Positions 7,669 through 16,423 are shown, counted from the first letter of the stretch. The stretch is 63,418 nt of DNA from an uncultured Bacilli bacterium (GCA_934167665.1 CAKPLN010000007.1:1-63418); one strand, 5' to 3'. The notes: generated by a model from the sequence alone, not told the origin. Made by a program: numbers and translations.

Positions 7669-7833
7669 TTATTGTACGCTTTTATTTAAAAGTTCTTTAC
7701 TTCCAGTATGTTTTACACGATCCCTTTCTTCTGCACGTTTACCATTATTAAAACGGCTTACATCACCAGCTAAGTAACCAGTAACTCTTCTTATTCTTTC
7801 AAATCCTTTTCCTTCTCCTACTACTTTTTCCAT
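7669..7833 (-). CDS. Separate glycyl-radical domain peptide of NrdD
   Basis: A 54-residue ORF beginning MEKVVGEGKGFERIR and containing RVTGYLAGDVSRFN and AEERDRVKH. This is the glycyl-radical domain that normally forms the C-terminus of lactobacillus-type NrdD; Gly19 in RVTGYL would carry the radical. Here it is a separate gene: AAAGGAG lies upstream of its ATG, and it is in a different frame from nrdD1, whose stop is 20 nt earlier. The NrdD1 chain upstream lacks this domain. It may work as a detachable radical subunit, analogous to GrcA/YfiD for pyruvate formate-lyase, or be the product of a frameshift fixed with a new start. Identity by motif is firm; that it acts in trans is inference. Confidence 0.8.
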   Translation of the reverse strand: MEKVVGEGKGFERIRRVTGYLAGDVSRFNNGKRAEERDRVKHTGSKELLNKSVQ

Positions 7834-7853
7834 AATATCTATCTCCTTTTCAA

Positions 7854-10169
7854 TTATTTATTAAAAGATTCTAAACTAGTAATTTTTTCAACAGGAACTC
7901 CCTCAAATTCATGACGCCCGCATCCAGGGCAAACATCATTTATAACACCAACATAACCACAAACTGGATCTCTATCAACAGGATGGTTAACAGCTCCATA
8001 ACCTATACCAGATTCTTTCATAATTCTAATAACGGCTTCAAAAGCATCAACATTACTAGCAACATCACCATCTAATTCAATATATGAAATATGTCCACCA
8101 TTAGTAAGTTCATGATATGGAGCTTCTGTTTTAATCTTATCAACAATACTTATATTGTAATAAACAGGAACATGGAATGAATTAGTATAATACTCTCTAT
8201 CTGTTACTCCTTTAATCTTGCCATAAATAGCTCTATCAATTGCTGTAAACCTACCAGATAATCCTTCAGCAGGAGTTGCTAAACAAGCAAAATTTAAATT
8301 ATTATCCTCTGCATACTTATCACATTTTTCACGCATAAATTTGATAATTTCTAAGCCTAATTTTTGACTTTCTTCACTTTCCCCATGATGTTTACCAGTT
8401 AAAGCTTTTAAGCATTCAGCAAGACCAATAAATCCAATTGATAAAGAACCATGCTTCCATACTTTTCTTAATCTATCTGTTGGCTTTAACTTTTCACCAT
8501 TAGTCCATACACCTTGACCTAATAAGAAAGGAAAGTTATAGCAACGTTTATTACATTGAACTTCAAATCTTTCAAGTAATTGATCACGTACTTTATCCAT
8601 AATCTCATCAAGTTCTTTATAAAAACCATCAAAATCAGCTTTATCTCTTTCTTTTAAAGAAATACCATATTTAATTCCAAGTCTAGGTAAATTAATAGTA
8701 GTCCAAGAAAGATTACCACGACCGGTAACAACTTCATGATCTGGTGATGTAACATCTCCAATAACACGTGTACGACATCCCATATAAGCTATTTCAGTAT
8801 TAATATCTCCTTCTTTATAATATTGCTTATTAAATGGAGCATCAATAAAAGCAAAGTTAGGGAAAAGTCTCTTAGCTGAAACCTTACAAGCTAATCTAAA
8901 CAAATCATAGTTTGGATCTTCTTTATTATAGTTTACGCCTTCTTTTACCTTAAATATTGAAACTGGGAATATAGGTGTTTCTCCTTTACCTAAGCCAGCC
9001 TCAGCTGATAATAAGAAGTTTTTAATAACCATTCTACCTTCAGGAGAAGTATCAGTTCCAAGATTAACAGAAGAAAATGGTACTTGAGCACCAGCTCTAG
9101 AATGCATTGTATTTAAATTATGAATAAATGCTTCCATAGCTTGCTGAGTAGCTCTATCAGTTTTTTGTAAGGCTTTTTCATATCCCTTAGTAAAAACTTC
9201 TTTAATTCTATCTGACCCCTTTTGATAATCAGTAAATTTCGAAACATCAATTTCAATAGTTTCTATTTTATCAATTTCTCTAATAATTCTATCCATATTT
9301 ATTACTGGTAAGAATCCTTCTAAATCAAAGAAATCATATAAAGTTTGCTTTAATTGTTTTCTAAAAGTTTTTAAAACACCAGGAGCTAAATAATAGTCTA
9401 ATGCAGGTATTGCTTGTCCACCATGCTGATCATTTTGATTAGCTTGAATAACAATAGCAGCAAGTGCACCATAAGTAGATATATCTTGTGGAGGTCTTAC
9501 AAAACCATGTCCTGTATCAAAACCATTCTTAAATAATCTTGATAAATCTATTTGACAACATGTTGTCGTACCCATTGCTAAAAAGTCCATATCATGTATA
9601 TGAATAGTTCCATCATCATGCATAGTTGCATATTCTGGTTTCATTAAATAAGATTTAGCAAATTCCCTAGAAACAGTTGAACCATATTGAAGCATTGTTC
9701 CCATAGGACTATTACCATCAATATTAGCATTTTCTCTTTTAGCATCCTCTTCATTAGCAGACTTCAATCCCAAATTCTCTAATGATTTTAAAAATTTATG
9801 AGTCTTCTTATCATCAAAAAATGATTGACGTGAAGCATTCCTTCTTTCACGATACTCTGAAAAAGATTTATAAACATCACTATACCCTGCTTTATCCAAC
9901 TCTTCTTCAATAAGATCTTGAATTTGTTCTACATTAAATTTATCAGTATCTTTAGCTTCCTTAGTTAATCTTTTTAAAACAGCTTGATATACCTTTTGTA
10001 CATCCTTAGTTGTATACTTACGAGCTTTCTCATCTTCATCAACATCAACTTCAACACTATCAAAACCTTTTTTTATTGCTAAAGCAATTCTAGTAGCATC
10101 AAAATTTACTTTTTTACCATTTCTTTTTACGACTGTTAGGCTCTCTAACTTATCATTTACTTCTGCCAT
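7854..10169 (-). CDS. nrdD: Anaerobic ribonucleoside-triphosphate reductase, large chain without radical domain
   Basis: Class III ribonucleotide reductase catalytic chain, 771 aa. An ATP-cone is at the N-terminus (TVVKRNGKKVNFDATRI, about 12-100). The barrel contains HIHDMDFLAMGTTTCCQ, MHSRAGAQVPFSSVN and NKRCYNFPFLLGQG. The C-terminal zinc region reads PVCGYVG and VCPGCGRHEFEG. It then stops at SLESFNK, whereas full-length homologues continue into RVTGYL with the radical glycine; that piece is encoded by the next ORF (7669-7833). A likely promoter (TTGATT, 17 nt, TAAAAT) is at 10204-10232. It is the first gene of the operon. Confidence 0.94.
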   Translation of the reverse strand: MAEVNDKLESLTVVKRNGKKVNFDATRIALAIKKGFDSVEVDVDEDEKARKYTTKDVQKVYQAVLKRLTKEAKDTDKFNVEQIQDLIEEELDKAGYSDVYKSFSEYRERRNASRQSFFDDKKTHKFLKSLENLGLKSANEEDAKRENANIDGNSPMGTMLQYGSTVSREFAKSYLMKPEYATMHDDGTIHIHDMDFLAMGTTTCCQIDLSRLFKNGFDTGHGFVRPPQDISTYGALAAIVIQANQNDQHGGQAIPALDYYLAPGVLKTFRKQLKQTLYDFFDLEGFLPVINMDRIIREIDKIETIEIDVSKFTDYQKGSDRIKEVFTKGYEKALQKTDRATQQAMEAFIHNLNTMHSRAGAQVPFSSVNLGTDTSPEGRMVIKNFLLSAEAGLGKGETPIFPVSIFKVKEGVNYNKEDPNYDLFRLACKVSAKRLFPNFAFIDAPFNKQYYKEGDINTEIAYMGCRTRVIGDVTSPDHEVVTGRGNLSWTTINLPRLGIKYGISLKERDKADFDGFYKELDEIMDKVRDQLLERFEVQCNKRCYNFPFLLGQGVWTNGEKLKPTDRLRKVWKHGSLSIGFIGLAECLKALTGKHHGESEESQKLGLEIIKFMREKCDKYAEDNNLNFACLATPAEGLSGRFTAIDRAIYGKIKGVTDREYYTNSFHVPVYYNISIVDKIKTEAPYHELTNGGHISYIELDGDVASNVDAFEAVIRIMKESGIGYGAVNHPVDRDPVCGYVGVINDVCPGCGRHEFEGVPVEKITSLESFNK

Positions 10170-10474
10170 ATTTTACCTCCTACACAAGTAACTTCATAAC
10201 CTCATTTTAAGTTTATAAATTACAAAAATCAATACTAAAAAGTACACTTTTTTTTACTAAATTTTAAAAGCCTTGATATATATAGAAAATGCCTAAAATT
10301 TATTTTTGTTCGATTTACGAAAATTTACATTTTTGTACATTTTATAAAAATCATTTTTACATTTTTCTAATTTTTATAAGTTTAAGTTTTGCTATTTCTC
10401 TTATTTTTCAACAAATTCAATTAATTAAAATGCAAAAAAATAATAAAAATGTAAAAAGTAATTTTTTAATTTCT
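10170..10474. promoter_or_regulatory. AT-rich intergenic region with nrdD1 promoter
   Basis: About 300 nt between dut and nrdD1 without a convincing gene. On minus a promoter-like pair lies at 10227-10232 (-35, TTGATT) and 10204-10209 (-10, TAAAAT) with 17 nt between. A near-palindrome AAAAAGTACACTTTTT is at about 10236-10251, upstream of the -35, a possible operator; it is not a clear NrdR box. The remainder is extremely AT-rich and the plus-strand ORF within it looks spurious. Confidence 0.45.
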
Positions 10475-10936
10475 TTATTTTTTCTCATCAGTTGAACCAA
10501 ATCCTCCAGTTCTTTCTCCTTCAGCCTTATCATTATCAACAGTTAAATATTTTTGGAAAACAACTTGTCCAATAATATCTCCTTTTTTAACCTCAATATC
10601 ATGATCACTACAATTAAAGTAGGCAAAGTAAAAATGTCCATCATTATCTTCATTACCATAATAATCGGAATCAATTAGGCCAATACTATTAGCCATTAAA
10701 AACCCTTTTTTAGGCCCACTACTACGATTTAATAGAAAGTAACACTCATCCTCTCCGCAATAAGCTTTTAAGCCTGTAGGAATAAGTGTTGGCTTTATTC
10801 CTGGCTTATACATTGGAATTATTATATCTTCAGCTGCCTCTACATCATATCCAGCAGAATGTTTTGTCTTTCTTACTGGTAAATTTATATTTTTATCTTC
10901 ATATCCTTTTACAATTTCAAATCCACGTTTTCTCAT
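10475..10936 (-). CDS. dut: dUTP diphosphatase
   Basis: Trimeric dUTPase that hydrolyses dUTP to dUMP, keeping uracil out of DNA and supplying dTMP synthesis. Visible motifs: SAGYDVEAAED (motif 1), NRSSGPKKGF (motif 2), NSIGLIDSDYYGNED (motif 3), KGDIIGQVVF (motif 4) and the C-terminal P-loop-like GGFGSTDE (motif 5). The length, 153 aa, is normal. The ATG adjoins the nrdG2 stop, so it is the last gene of nrdD2-11475-nrdG2-dut, coupling deoxyribonucleotide supply and clean-up. Confidence 0.93.
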   Translation of the reverse strand: MRKRGFEIVKGYEDKNINLPVRKTKHSAGYDVEAAEDIIIPMYKPGIKPTLIPTGLKAYCGEDECYFLLNRSSGPKKGFLMANSIGLIDSDYYGNEDNDGHFYFAYFNCSDHDIEVKKGDIIGQVVFQKYLTVDNDKAEGERTGGFGSTDEKK

Positions 10937-11478
10937 TATACTTCTCCTTTTAAAATATTACTATTATCAATATACAAATTAATTTCATTACTATTAAGAC
11001 TTTTCTTAACATCAATTATTCTCTGATTACTACTACCAACATACTGTATCTTTTCATTAGCTAAATGTAACATAAATCTTCCATCTAATAAAACATCTAT
11101 ATTATCAATAATTTTCTTTAAATTACTATCAGTAGCCATATCTTTCATAATTTCTTCCCAAGTATACCCAGTGTAACACCAAATAGACTTATCTTTAAAT
11201 TTACTTCTAATTTCTGATACTAAGGAACTAACTTCTTCTCTATTACCTAAATATAATGGATCTCCCCCTGAAAAAGTTATTCCACTACACCAGTCTTTTT
11301 CTAACTCTTCAAATATTTCATTTTTAGCTTCTTCATCAAATATTAATCCATCATTAGGATTCCAAGTAATAGGATTCTGACAAGCCTGGCAATGATGCGA
11401 ACAACCAGCTAACCATAAAACGACTCTTAATCCTTCCCCATTTAACATATCAGCCTTTGTAATATTATGATATCTCAT
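10936..11478 (-). CDS. nrdG: Anaerobic ribonucleotide reductase activating enzyme 2
   Basis: Second radical SAM activase, 180 aa, with AGCSHHCQACQNP (CxxxCxxC) near residue 24-36, ITFSGGDPLYL and IWCYTGYTWEE. It differs clearly from NrdG1 at 7116, so each reductase has its own activase. It overlaps the small upstream gene by 4 nt and abuts dut, an obvious operon. It presumably activates NrdD2. Confidence 0.94.
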   Translation of the reverse strand: MRYHNITKADMLNGEGLRVVLWLAGCSHHCQACQNPITWNPNDGLIFDEEAKNEIFEELEKDWCSGITFSGGDPLYLGNREEVSSLVSEIRSKFKDKSIWCYTGYTWEEIMKDMATDSNLKKIIDNIDVLLDGRFMLHLANEKIQYVGSSNQRIIDVKKSLNSNEINLYIDNSNILKGEV

Positions 11479-11795
11479 AACCTATCAACATCCCCCTGAC
11501 TATAATATAAAACTGGCTTATTCAATAATTTAGCCCATTCAATCTGACTCTTAGTACTACTACCAATATAACCATCTTTATCAATAACAATAACTATATC
11601 ACTACGACACACCTTCATTTTAACAGCTGTATCTAATATCTTCTTTGTCTCTACTCCACATCCAGGCACTTCACCAGACTGATTATAAACAGAAGGAGTA
11701 AAAACCAAATAACCTTTTAAAGCTAACTTCTCTTCAACATCTAAAAATATTTTTTTAAATTTAGTACTTCCTATTAATAAAACAACACTATACAT
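11475..11795 (-). CDS. Small Rossmann-like protein in nrd operon
   Basis: A 106-residue protein with a Rossmann-like alternation: MYSVVLLIGSTKF, then GYLVFTPSVYN, a middle helix and SDIVIVIDKDGYIGSST, then AKLLNKPVLYY. The pattern resembles nucleoside 2-deoxyribosyltransferase-like and DUF4406-type proteins, in which the Asp in IVIDKDGYIG and the SxT helix bind the nucleoside. The position between nrdD2 and nrdG2 supports a role in nucleotide metabolism or salvage. Exact function is not clear. Confidence 0.6.
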   Translation of the reverse strand: MYSVVLLIGSTKFKKIFLDVEEKLALKGYLVFTPSVYNQSGEVPGCGVETKKILDTAVKMKVCRSDIVIVIDKDGYIGSSTKSQIEWAKLLNKPVLYYSQGDVDRL

Positions 11796-13925
11796 CTACA
11801 TTGATTTCCTTTCCACTATTTCTGCCATCTTAGCATTGTTAAGCATTGTATCTCCATGAACCCTTGAATAAGATAAATAACCATTCATTCTCTCTATTTT
11901 CATTAAATCAGTACTACCACATTTAGGGCAAACATCCATAGCTAATTCCTCATGACCACAATGATTACAATATGCTAAAGATAAATTAACTCCCTCATAA
12001 AAACCTTTATCCATAGCTCTTTCAATATAAGTAATCATAGCCTTAGTATTATAACTTAAATTATAACGGACATATTGAATTCTACCACCCTTACATAACT
12101 CCCAAAATCTCTCCTCTAAATCTTGCTTTTCAATACCCGAAATATTTTCCCATACACCACAGTGGAAACTATTAGATACATATTCTCTTGAACTAACACC
12201 TTCAACTACACCATATTTTTTTCTAAACTGTTGAACTTGCAATCCACATAAACTCTCCGCTGGTGTACCATAAATAGCATATAAAATATTATCTTCAATT
12301 TTATAAGAGTTAACCTTTTCATTTATATACTTTAAAACCTCTAAAGCAAAATTACCATCTTCAACAATACTCTTACCATTATATAAAACCTGTAATTCAT
12401 TTAAAGCCGTAATTCCAAAAGAAGCAGTAGAACTCTTAAGTAATGGTTCAATTGCCTCATCTGGTCTTAAATTTCCACCATAAAAACCACCTTGACAATA
12501 AGAAAGAGGATTAGTAGAAGCTTTTTTCTTAGCTAAATAACGATATGTCCTAATATGAACCTTTCTAATCATTTCTAAGTAATAATCTAAAACATCATAA
12601 AAGTCCTTCTGTTCTTCACGGGCCTTAGCCAAAATCATTGGTAAATTTAATGATACTGCTCCAATATTAAATCTTCCTACAAAAACAGGTTTATCTGAAG
12701 CATCCATTGGACTCATACCACCTCTTTCATACCAAGGTGAAAGAAATGCTCTACATCCCATAGGACTAACAATCTTACCATACTTTTTATACATTTCTGG
12801 AACATATCCTTCTCCACTTAAAGATAAATAATCAGGATACATTGTCTTTTTACTACACTCAATAGCATTTAAAAAATTTTCTCGTAAAACGCCACCTTCT
12901 CCATGTAATTTCTTATCATATAAAAATACTAACTTAGGAAATAATGTAGGTCTTTTATATCCTTCTTTGCCTTGTCCATTCTTATGAACATACAAAATAA
13001 CCTCTGAAATAAGTTGAGCAAATTTTGAAGTATCAACTCCAAACGTAAATGTTACAAATGGATAATCCCCTCTACTAGAACTAACAGTATTTAATTTATA
13101 TTCAATTCCCTGATATCCTTGTTCACACTCTCTTCTAACTTTTTTCCATGCATATAATGATGCTTCATCCTTAAATTTTTTTCCTTTAATTTCTAAGTAT
13201 TCTTCATAGTAATTATTGTAACTTAATTCAGCATATTTTTTTAAGACACTATCAACTTCTGCTACTGTAAAACCTCCATATTGCATAGCTGTAGTATTAA
13301 TAATAACATCACCCATAACATTAAAGGCTGTCTGTAAAGTTTTAGGTTCTGTATACCATATATTACTCATCTCAAAACCATCTTTTAAAACAGTAGCCAT
13401 ATCAAATAAACAACAATTCATAGTATCTCTTCTAAAACCCATATCATGTATATAAATATACCCATCTTTACAAGCTTCTATCTCTGCTGCTGTCAAAAAA
13501 AATTTTTTATATAATTCTTTATTTAAACTATTATAAATTAAACATCTCTGTGTAGTAACTAAAGCACTATCCATATTAGCACAATCTTTATCACCAATAT
13601 AAGTAATAAGTTGTGCTTTTTTATAAACTTTATCTAAAATATGTACAATATCTTTTTTATAATCTCTATATTCCCTATAACTTTTAGCAACCAAAGGATT
13701 AACCTTTTCAAGTGCCACTTCAACAAAACTATGCATTTGTTCAACAGTTGGATTACTAAGTTGTGTTTCCATAAGTTTTTTAACTATTGAAACAACTTCT
13801 TCTAAAGCCTCATCAGTTAAATTAACCATTACTCTCTCGGCACTAGTAGTAACAGCCTTTTTTATTCTTTCTGGATCAAAATCCTCTAAATTACCATTTT
13901 TCTTAACAATTCGTATCTTTTTCAT
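11796..13925 (-). CDS. nrdD: Anaerobic ribonucleoside-triphosphate reductase 2, complete
   Basis: Second class III ribonucleotide reductase, 709 aa. It has an N-terminal ATP-cone (IRIVKKNGNLEDFDPERI), the barrel (IYIHDMGFRRDTMNCCLFD, MGCRAFLSPWYERGG), a C-terminal zinc ribbon (CNHCGHEELAMDVCPKCG) and the glycyl-radical loop RMNGYLSYSRVHGD with Gly near residue 682. It is thus the Clostridia-like, self-contained type and contrasts with split NrdD1. It heads the operon nrdD2-11475-nrdG2-dut, divergent from a Crp/Fnr regulator, which probably controls it. Confidence 0.95.
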   Translation of the reverse strand: MKKIRIVKKNGNLEDFDPERIKKAVTTSAERVMVNLTDEALEEVVSIVKKLMETQLSNPTVEQMHSFVEVALEKVNPLVAKSYREYRDYKKDIVHILDKVYKKAQLITYIGDKDCANMDSALVTTQRCLIYNSLNKELYKKFFLTAAEIEACKDGYIYIHDMGFRRDTMNCCLFDMATVLKDGFEMSNIWYTEPKTLQTAFNVMGDVIINTTAMQYGGFTVAEVDSVLKKYAELSYNNYYEEYLEIKGKKFKDEASLYAWKKVRRECEQGYQGIEYKLNTVSSSRGDYPFVTFTFGVDTSKFAQLISEVILYVHKNGQGKEGYKRPTLFPKLVFLYDKKLHGEGGVLRENFLNAIECSKKTMYPDYLSLSGEGYVPEMYKKYGKIVSPMGCRAFLSPWYERGGMSPMDASDKPVFVGRFNIGAVSLNLPMILAKAREEQKDFYDVLDYYLEMIRKVHIRTYRYLAKKKASTNPLSYCQGGFYGGNLRPDEAIEPLLKSSTASFGITALNELQVLYNGKSIVEDGNFALEVLKYINEKVNSYKIEDNILYAIYGTPAESLCGLQVQQFRKKYGVVEGVSSREYVSNSFHCGVWENISGIEKQDLEERFWELCKGGRIQYVRYNLSYNTKAMITYIERAMDKGFYEGVNLSLAYCNHCGHEELAMDVCPKCGSTDLMKIERMNGYLSYSRVHGDTMLNNAKMAEIVERKSM

Positions 13926-14038
13926 CTTACACCTTATCCTATCTTAAATAAGATTGTAACCGAAAAATATTTTTTTTACTGTTGCATTTGCAACACAAAA
14001 TAAAACTTAGTATAATTTAACTATAGGAAGTGAAAAAA
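13926..14038. promoter_or_regulatory. Divergent nrdD2 / Crp-Fnr promoter region with palindrome
   Basis: The 110-nt divergent region holds an inverted repeat TGTTGC-ATTT-GCAACA at 13980-13995, about the right size for a dimeric Crp/Fnr operator, and a TATAAT-like box at about 14012 facing the regulator. A binding site for the adjacent regulator controlling both sides is plausible; the repeat is not a canonical FNR box. Confidence 0.5.
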
Positions 14039-14665
14039 ATGCTTGATAATACTAGAAATGAAGAATTTGTCATTTTACAAAATAATTTGTCAAACTGTGT
14101 AAATGCCGTTAAAAAAACTTTTTATAATAAAGAACTAATAATTAATAATAACTTATCTAAAAAACAAATATGTTTAATTACTTATGGTAAAGCTAATATA
14201 ATGAAAACAGATATTAATGGTAATACAACTATCTTAAGAGATTTAAAAGTAAATGATATATTCTCAAATTTATTTTTTCAAAATACAGAAGATAATATCT
14301 ATGTAATAAGTAATAAAATAACCGAAGTAATTTTTATTGATTATTATTCAATATTAAAGAATTGCTCTAAAAAATGTCCTTTTCATAATAACTTAGTATT
14401 AACATTGTATGAATTATTAATAAATGATAATAAAAAACAAAATGAAAAAATCGAACTATTATCAAAAAGAACTGTACGAGAGCGTTTCCTATTCTTCTTA
14501 AAGCAAAGAATGAATGCAAATAAAGTATTTAAAGTAACAACTTCATATAAAGCAATAGCTGAATATATATCAGTAGATAGAAGTAATTTAATGCGTGAAA
14601 TAAATAAACTTGAAAAAGATAAATTTATAAAAAAAGATAAAGATACTATATACTACCTAAAATGA
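14039..14665 (+). CDS. Crp/Fnr family transcriptional regulator
   Basis: 208-residue regulator with an N-terminal cupin-like sensor domain (CLITYGKANIMKTDINGNTTILRDLKVNDIF contains the beta-roll pattern) and a C-terminal winged helix with YKAIAEYISVDRSNLMREI as recognition helix. Several cysteines are present (SNCVNAV, KQICLI, KNCSKKCPFH); a redox or Fe-S role is possible but the FNR cluster spacing is not evident. The ATG at 14039, with AGGAAG eight bases upstream, is preferred to a GTG three codons earlier. It is divergent from nrdD2 and probably regulates anaerobic nucleotide synthesis. Confidence 0.82.
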   Translation: MLDNTRNEEFVILQNNLSNCVNAVKKTFYNKELIINNNLSKKQICLITYGKANIMKTDINGNTTILRDLKVNDIFSNLFFQNTEDNIYVISNKITEVIFIDYYSILKNCSKKCPFHNNLVLTLYELLINDNKKQNEKIELLSKRTVRERFLFFLKQRMNANKVFKVTTSYKAIAEYISVDRSNLMREINKLEKDKFIKKDKDTIYYLK

Positions 14666-15000
14666 AAAAAGACAAAGTTTTAATTTGTCCTTTTCATTAA
14701 ATTCTTATTTTATAGATAAAGAATTCTTTATTCTCCATAGGTTTAAATTAATATAGCTGCTACTGTAGTAATTTTTTTGGACATATTATCCACTATCGGC
14801 TTACTTACTATAATAAGCAAAAAAGTGTTTGTTGATAGTGATATTACACTTTAAGGAGAAAATTTCTTATAAAAGTTAAAAAATATTGGACCTTATCCAA
14901 TACTTTTTACTTACTATAATTTTTAAAGTAACTTTAATCGGTATAGTCCCAATCTCCGACTATACAATATATCGTTTATAGCTTTACACTCTGTTTACAT
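14666..15000. other. Intergenic region with terminators, repeat traces and target-1 hairpin
   Basis: No gene. It holds a plus-strand terminator of the regulator gene (14669-14695, GACAAA/TTTGTC core), a minus-strand terminator of target 1 (about 14884-14906), a sequence at 14852-14873 nearly repeated at 60108-60129, and the DGR hairpin at 14941-14965. A separated inverted repeat CACTATC/GATAGTG lies in 14792-14840. The piece 14740-14880 looks like degraded mobile-element DNA. Confidence 0.5.
14941..14965 (-). promoter_or_regulatory. DGR target hairpin downstream of VR1
   Basis: Perfect 8-bp stem GTATAGTC/GACTATAC with a 9-nt loop CCAATCTCC, 35 nt after the target-1 stop. The same structure follows targets 2 and 3. 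Known DGRs such as the BPP-1 element need a comparable hairpin beyond the variable repeat for target recognition. Confidence 0.85.
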
Positions 15001-16395
15001 TTAGGCTATTCTGAAAGCCGGCGAAACACCGTATGTATGATAAGAATACATCTCATCATGGTCACCACCACTAGTCACAGCATAGAAAAAGTGAGAATTA
15101 GTATTGATCCTAGCCGCGCGGAGCCACCACCATTGATTTGATCCGTTTAGCTGTTTAATAGCTCCAGAGTAATTATTCCATGCTACTCCTTGTGCCGAGT
15201 AATAATCTAACTGTCTAGTATAAAATCTTCCATCATCAGAAGTATCTCCATACACCCATACTTCAGCTGTAGACAATAAATATAATTTATCTGTTGAAAT
15301 AAAATTATCTGTATCACTAAATCCATGTCCTGATACTACTTTCGTCTCTATTATGGCACTTTGTAAAGCTGATGGTAAAGCATTATATATATCTGTACTT
15401 AAATAACTTCTCATACTACTTGCTGGCCAACCATCTTTGTTCCAACCATATTCATATGTTGTTCCCTTATATTCTCCTTTTTTTGGATTCATATTATGTG
15501 TTGTAATTATATCTGCAAACTCTAATACGAAACCACAGGCAGTTTGTGAAAAACCTTCTTGGCTACATTCTGCTGGTGTTGAAGTATTAGCTATTCTTAC
15601 TGTATGCTTTCCTAGACTTCCTAGGTCTACTTCTTTAGTATCACCTACATTATATTTTCCTTCATAGTTTCCACTCTTTGCGGCAGCAGCTATGGTTGCC
15701 CAGTCATCATTCGCAAAACTTACTGGATTAACATCTACTGTACCATTATTTCCAGCGTAACTTGAGTCATCTACACATAAACCGGTTATAGTTTTTACTG
15801 GTGCTACGTCTGTACACGTATAAGTTCCAAGATTAGTCTTAGAACAATTTAAGTTACCATTATCAAGTGTTAATTCTACTTTTTTCTTATCATCACTCGA
15901 TAAATCCATTTTAACATTACCTTTTTTTAGGTTATCTGAAGTCATACTTCCATTATCTATTAAGCCATGAGTTCCATCACTTAAACTAACATAAAAAGTT
16001 GTGGTTCTTTTTGGTTCTCCATTGTTATCTGTTACTGTTTCAACATGAACTCTTACATAACCATTTACATCTCTATTTCCCCAAGATGACTTACCACCTT
16101 GATCTACTAATACTGGTAGCATAGTTCTAGCTGATTCAGTTGTATTAATTAAAATATAATAATCGCCATCATCTACAGCTGATGCGACTGTTCCTTCACA
16201 CGTTAAAGTATCAGCTGTCCATAATGTCTTAGCCGCATTAGCATAAGACTTAGCGATATCTACAAATGTATCCTTTCTAGAATTTTCAATTACTCTACTT
16301 ATTGATGGAATTGCGACCATCATCAAAATACCCATAATAACAATTACAGCTAAAAGTTCTACTAAAGTAAAACCTTTTTTATTAATTCTTTTCAT
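15001..16395 (-). CDS. DGR target protein 1: prepilin-like with C-terminal variable lectin-like domain
   Basis: 464-residue surface protein. It opens with a type IV prepilin leader and hydrophobic helix (KKGFTLVELLAVIVIMGI, Glu at +5 of the mature chain), so it should be processed by a prepilin peptidase. A pilin-like domain (about 35-200) follows, then a Cys-containing joint and a C-terminal domain of the DUF6273/C-type-lectin-like kind (WWWLRAA near the end, closing GVSPAFRIA). The last about 35 codons are a DGR variable repeat (15018-15124). It is almost identical to targets 2 and 3 up to about residue 360, then differs. Its promoter is at 16424-16453. No pilus assembly genes are in the window, so whether it assembles into fibres is open. 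The second ATG is taken as start by comparison with target 2. Confidence 0.9.
   Translation of the reverse strand: MKRINKKGFTLVELLAVIVIMGILMMVAIPSISRVIENSRKDTFVDIAKSYANAAKTLWTADTLTCEGTVASAVDDGDYYILINTTESARTMLPVLVDQGGKSSWGNRDVNGYVRVHVETVTDNNGEPKRTTTFYVSLSDGTHGLIDNGSMTSDNLKKGNVKMDLSSDDKKKVELTLDNGNLNCSKTNLGTYTCTDVAPVKTITGLCVDDSSYAGNNGTVDVNPVSFANDDWATIAAAAKSGNYEGKYNVGDTKEVDLGSLGKHTVRIANTSTPAECSQEGFSQTACGFVLEFADIITTHNMNPKKGEYKGTTYEYGWNKDGWPASSMRSYLSTDIYNALPSALQSAIIETKVVSGHGFSDTDNFISTDKLYLLSTAEVWVYGDTSDDGRFYTRQLDYYSAQGVAWNNYSGAIKQLNGSNQWWWLRAARINTNSHFFYAVTSGGDHDEMYSYHTYGVSPAFRIA
15018..15124 (-). repeat. DGR variable repeat VR1
   Basis: 107-nt segment at the 3' end of target 1, bounded like the TR by CGCGCGGCT upstream and GGTGTTTCGCCGG downstream. 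Between these it matches the TR frame codon by codon with one extra codon. Unlike VR2 and VR3 it has several changes at non-adenine template positions (for example TGG to CAT, GCT to TCT, GAT to GAC). It was probably written from an older or different template, or has drifted. Confidence 0.8.
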
Positions 16396-16423
16396 ATACA
16401 TCTCTTCTCTCTATTATGTATAA

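Noticed and set aside
10289..10495. Plus-strand 68-codon ORF between dut and nrdD1
   Set aside because: Phe/Ile/Lys-rich translation of AT-rich intergenic DNA overlapping the end of dut; no ribosome site.
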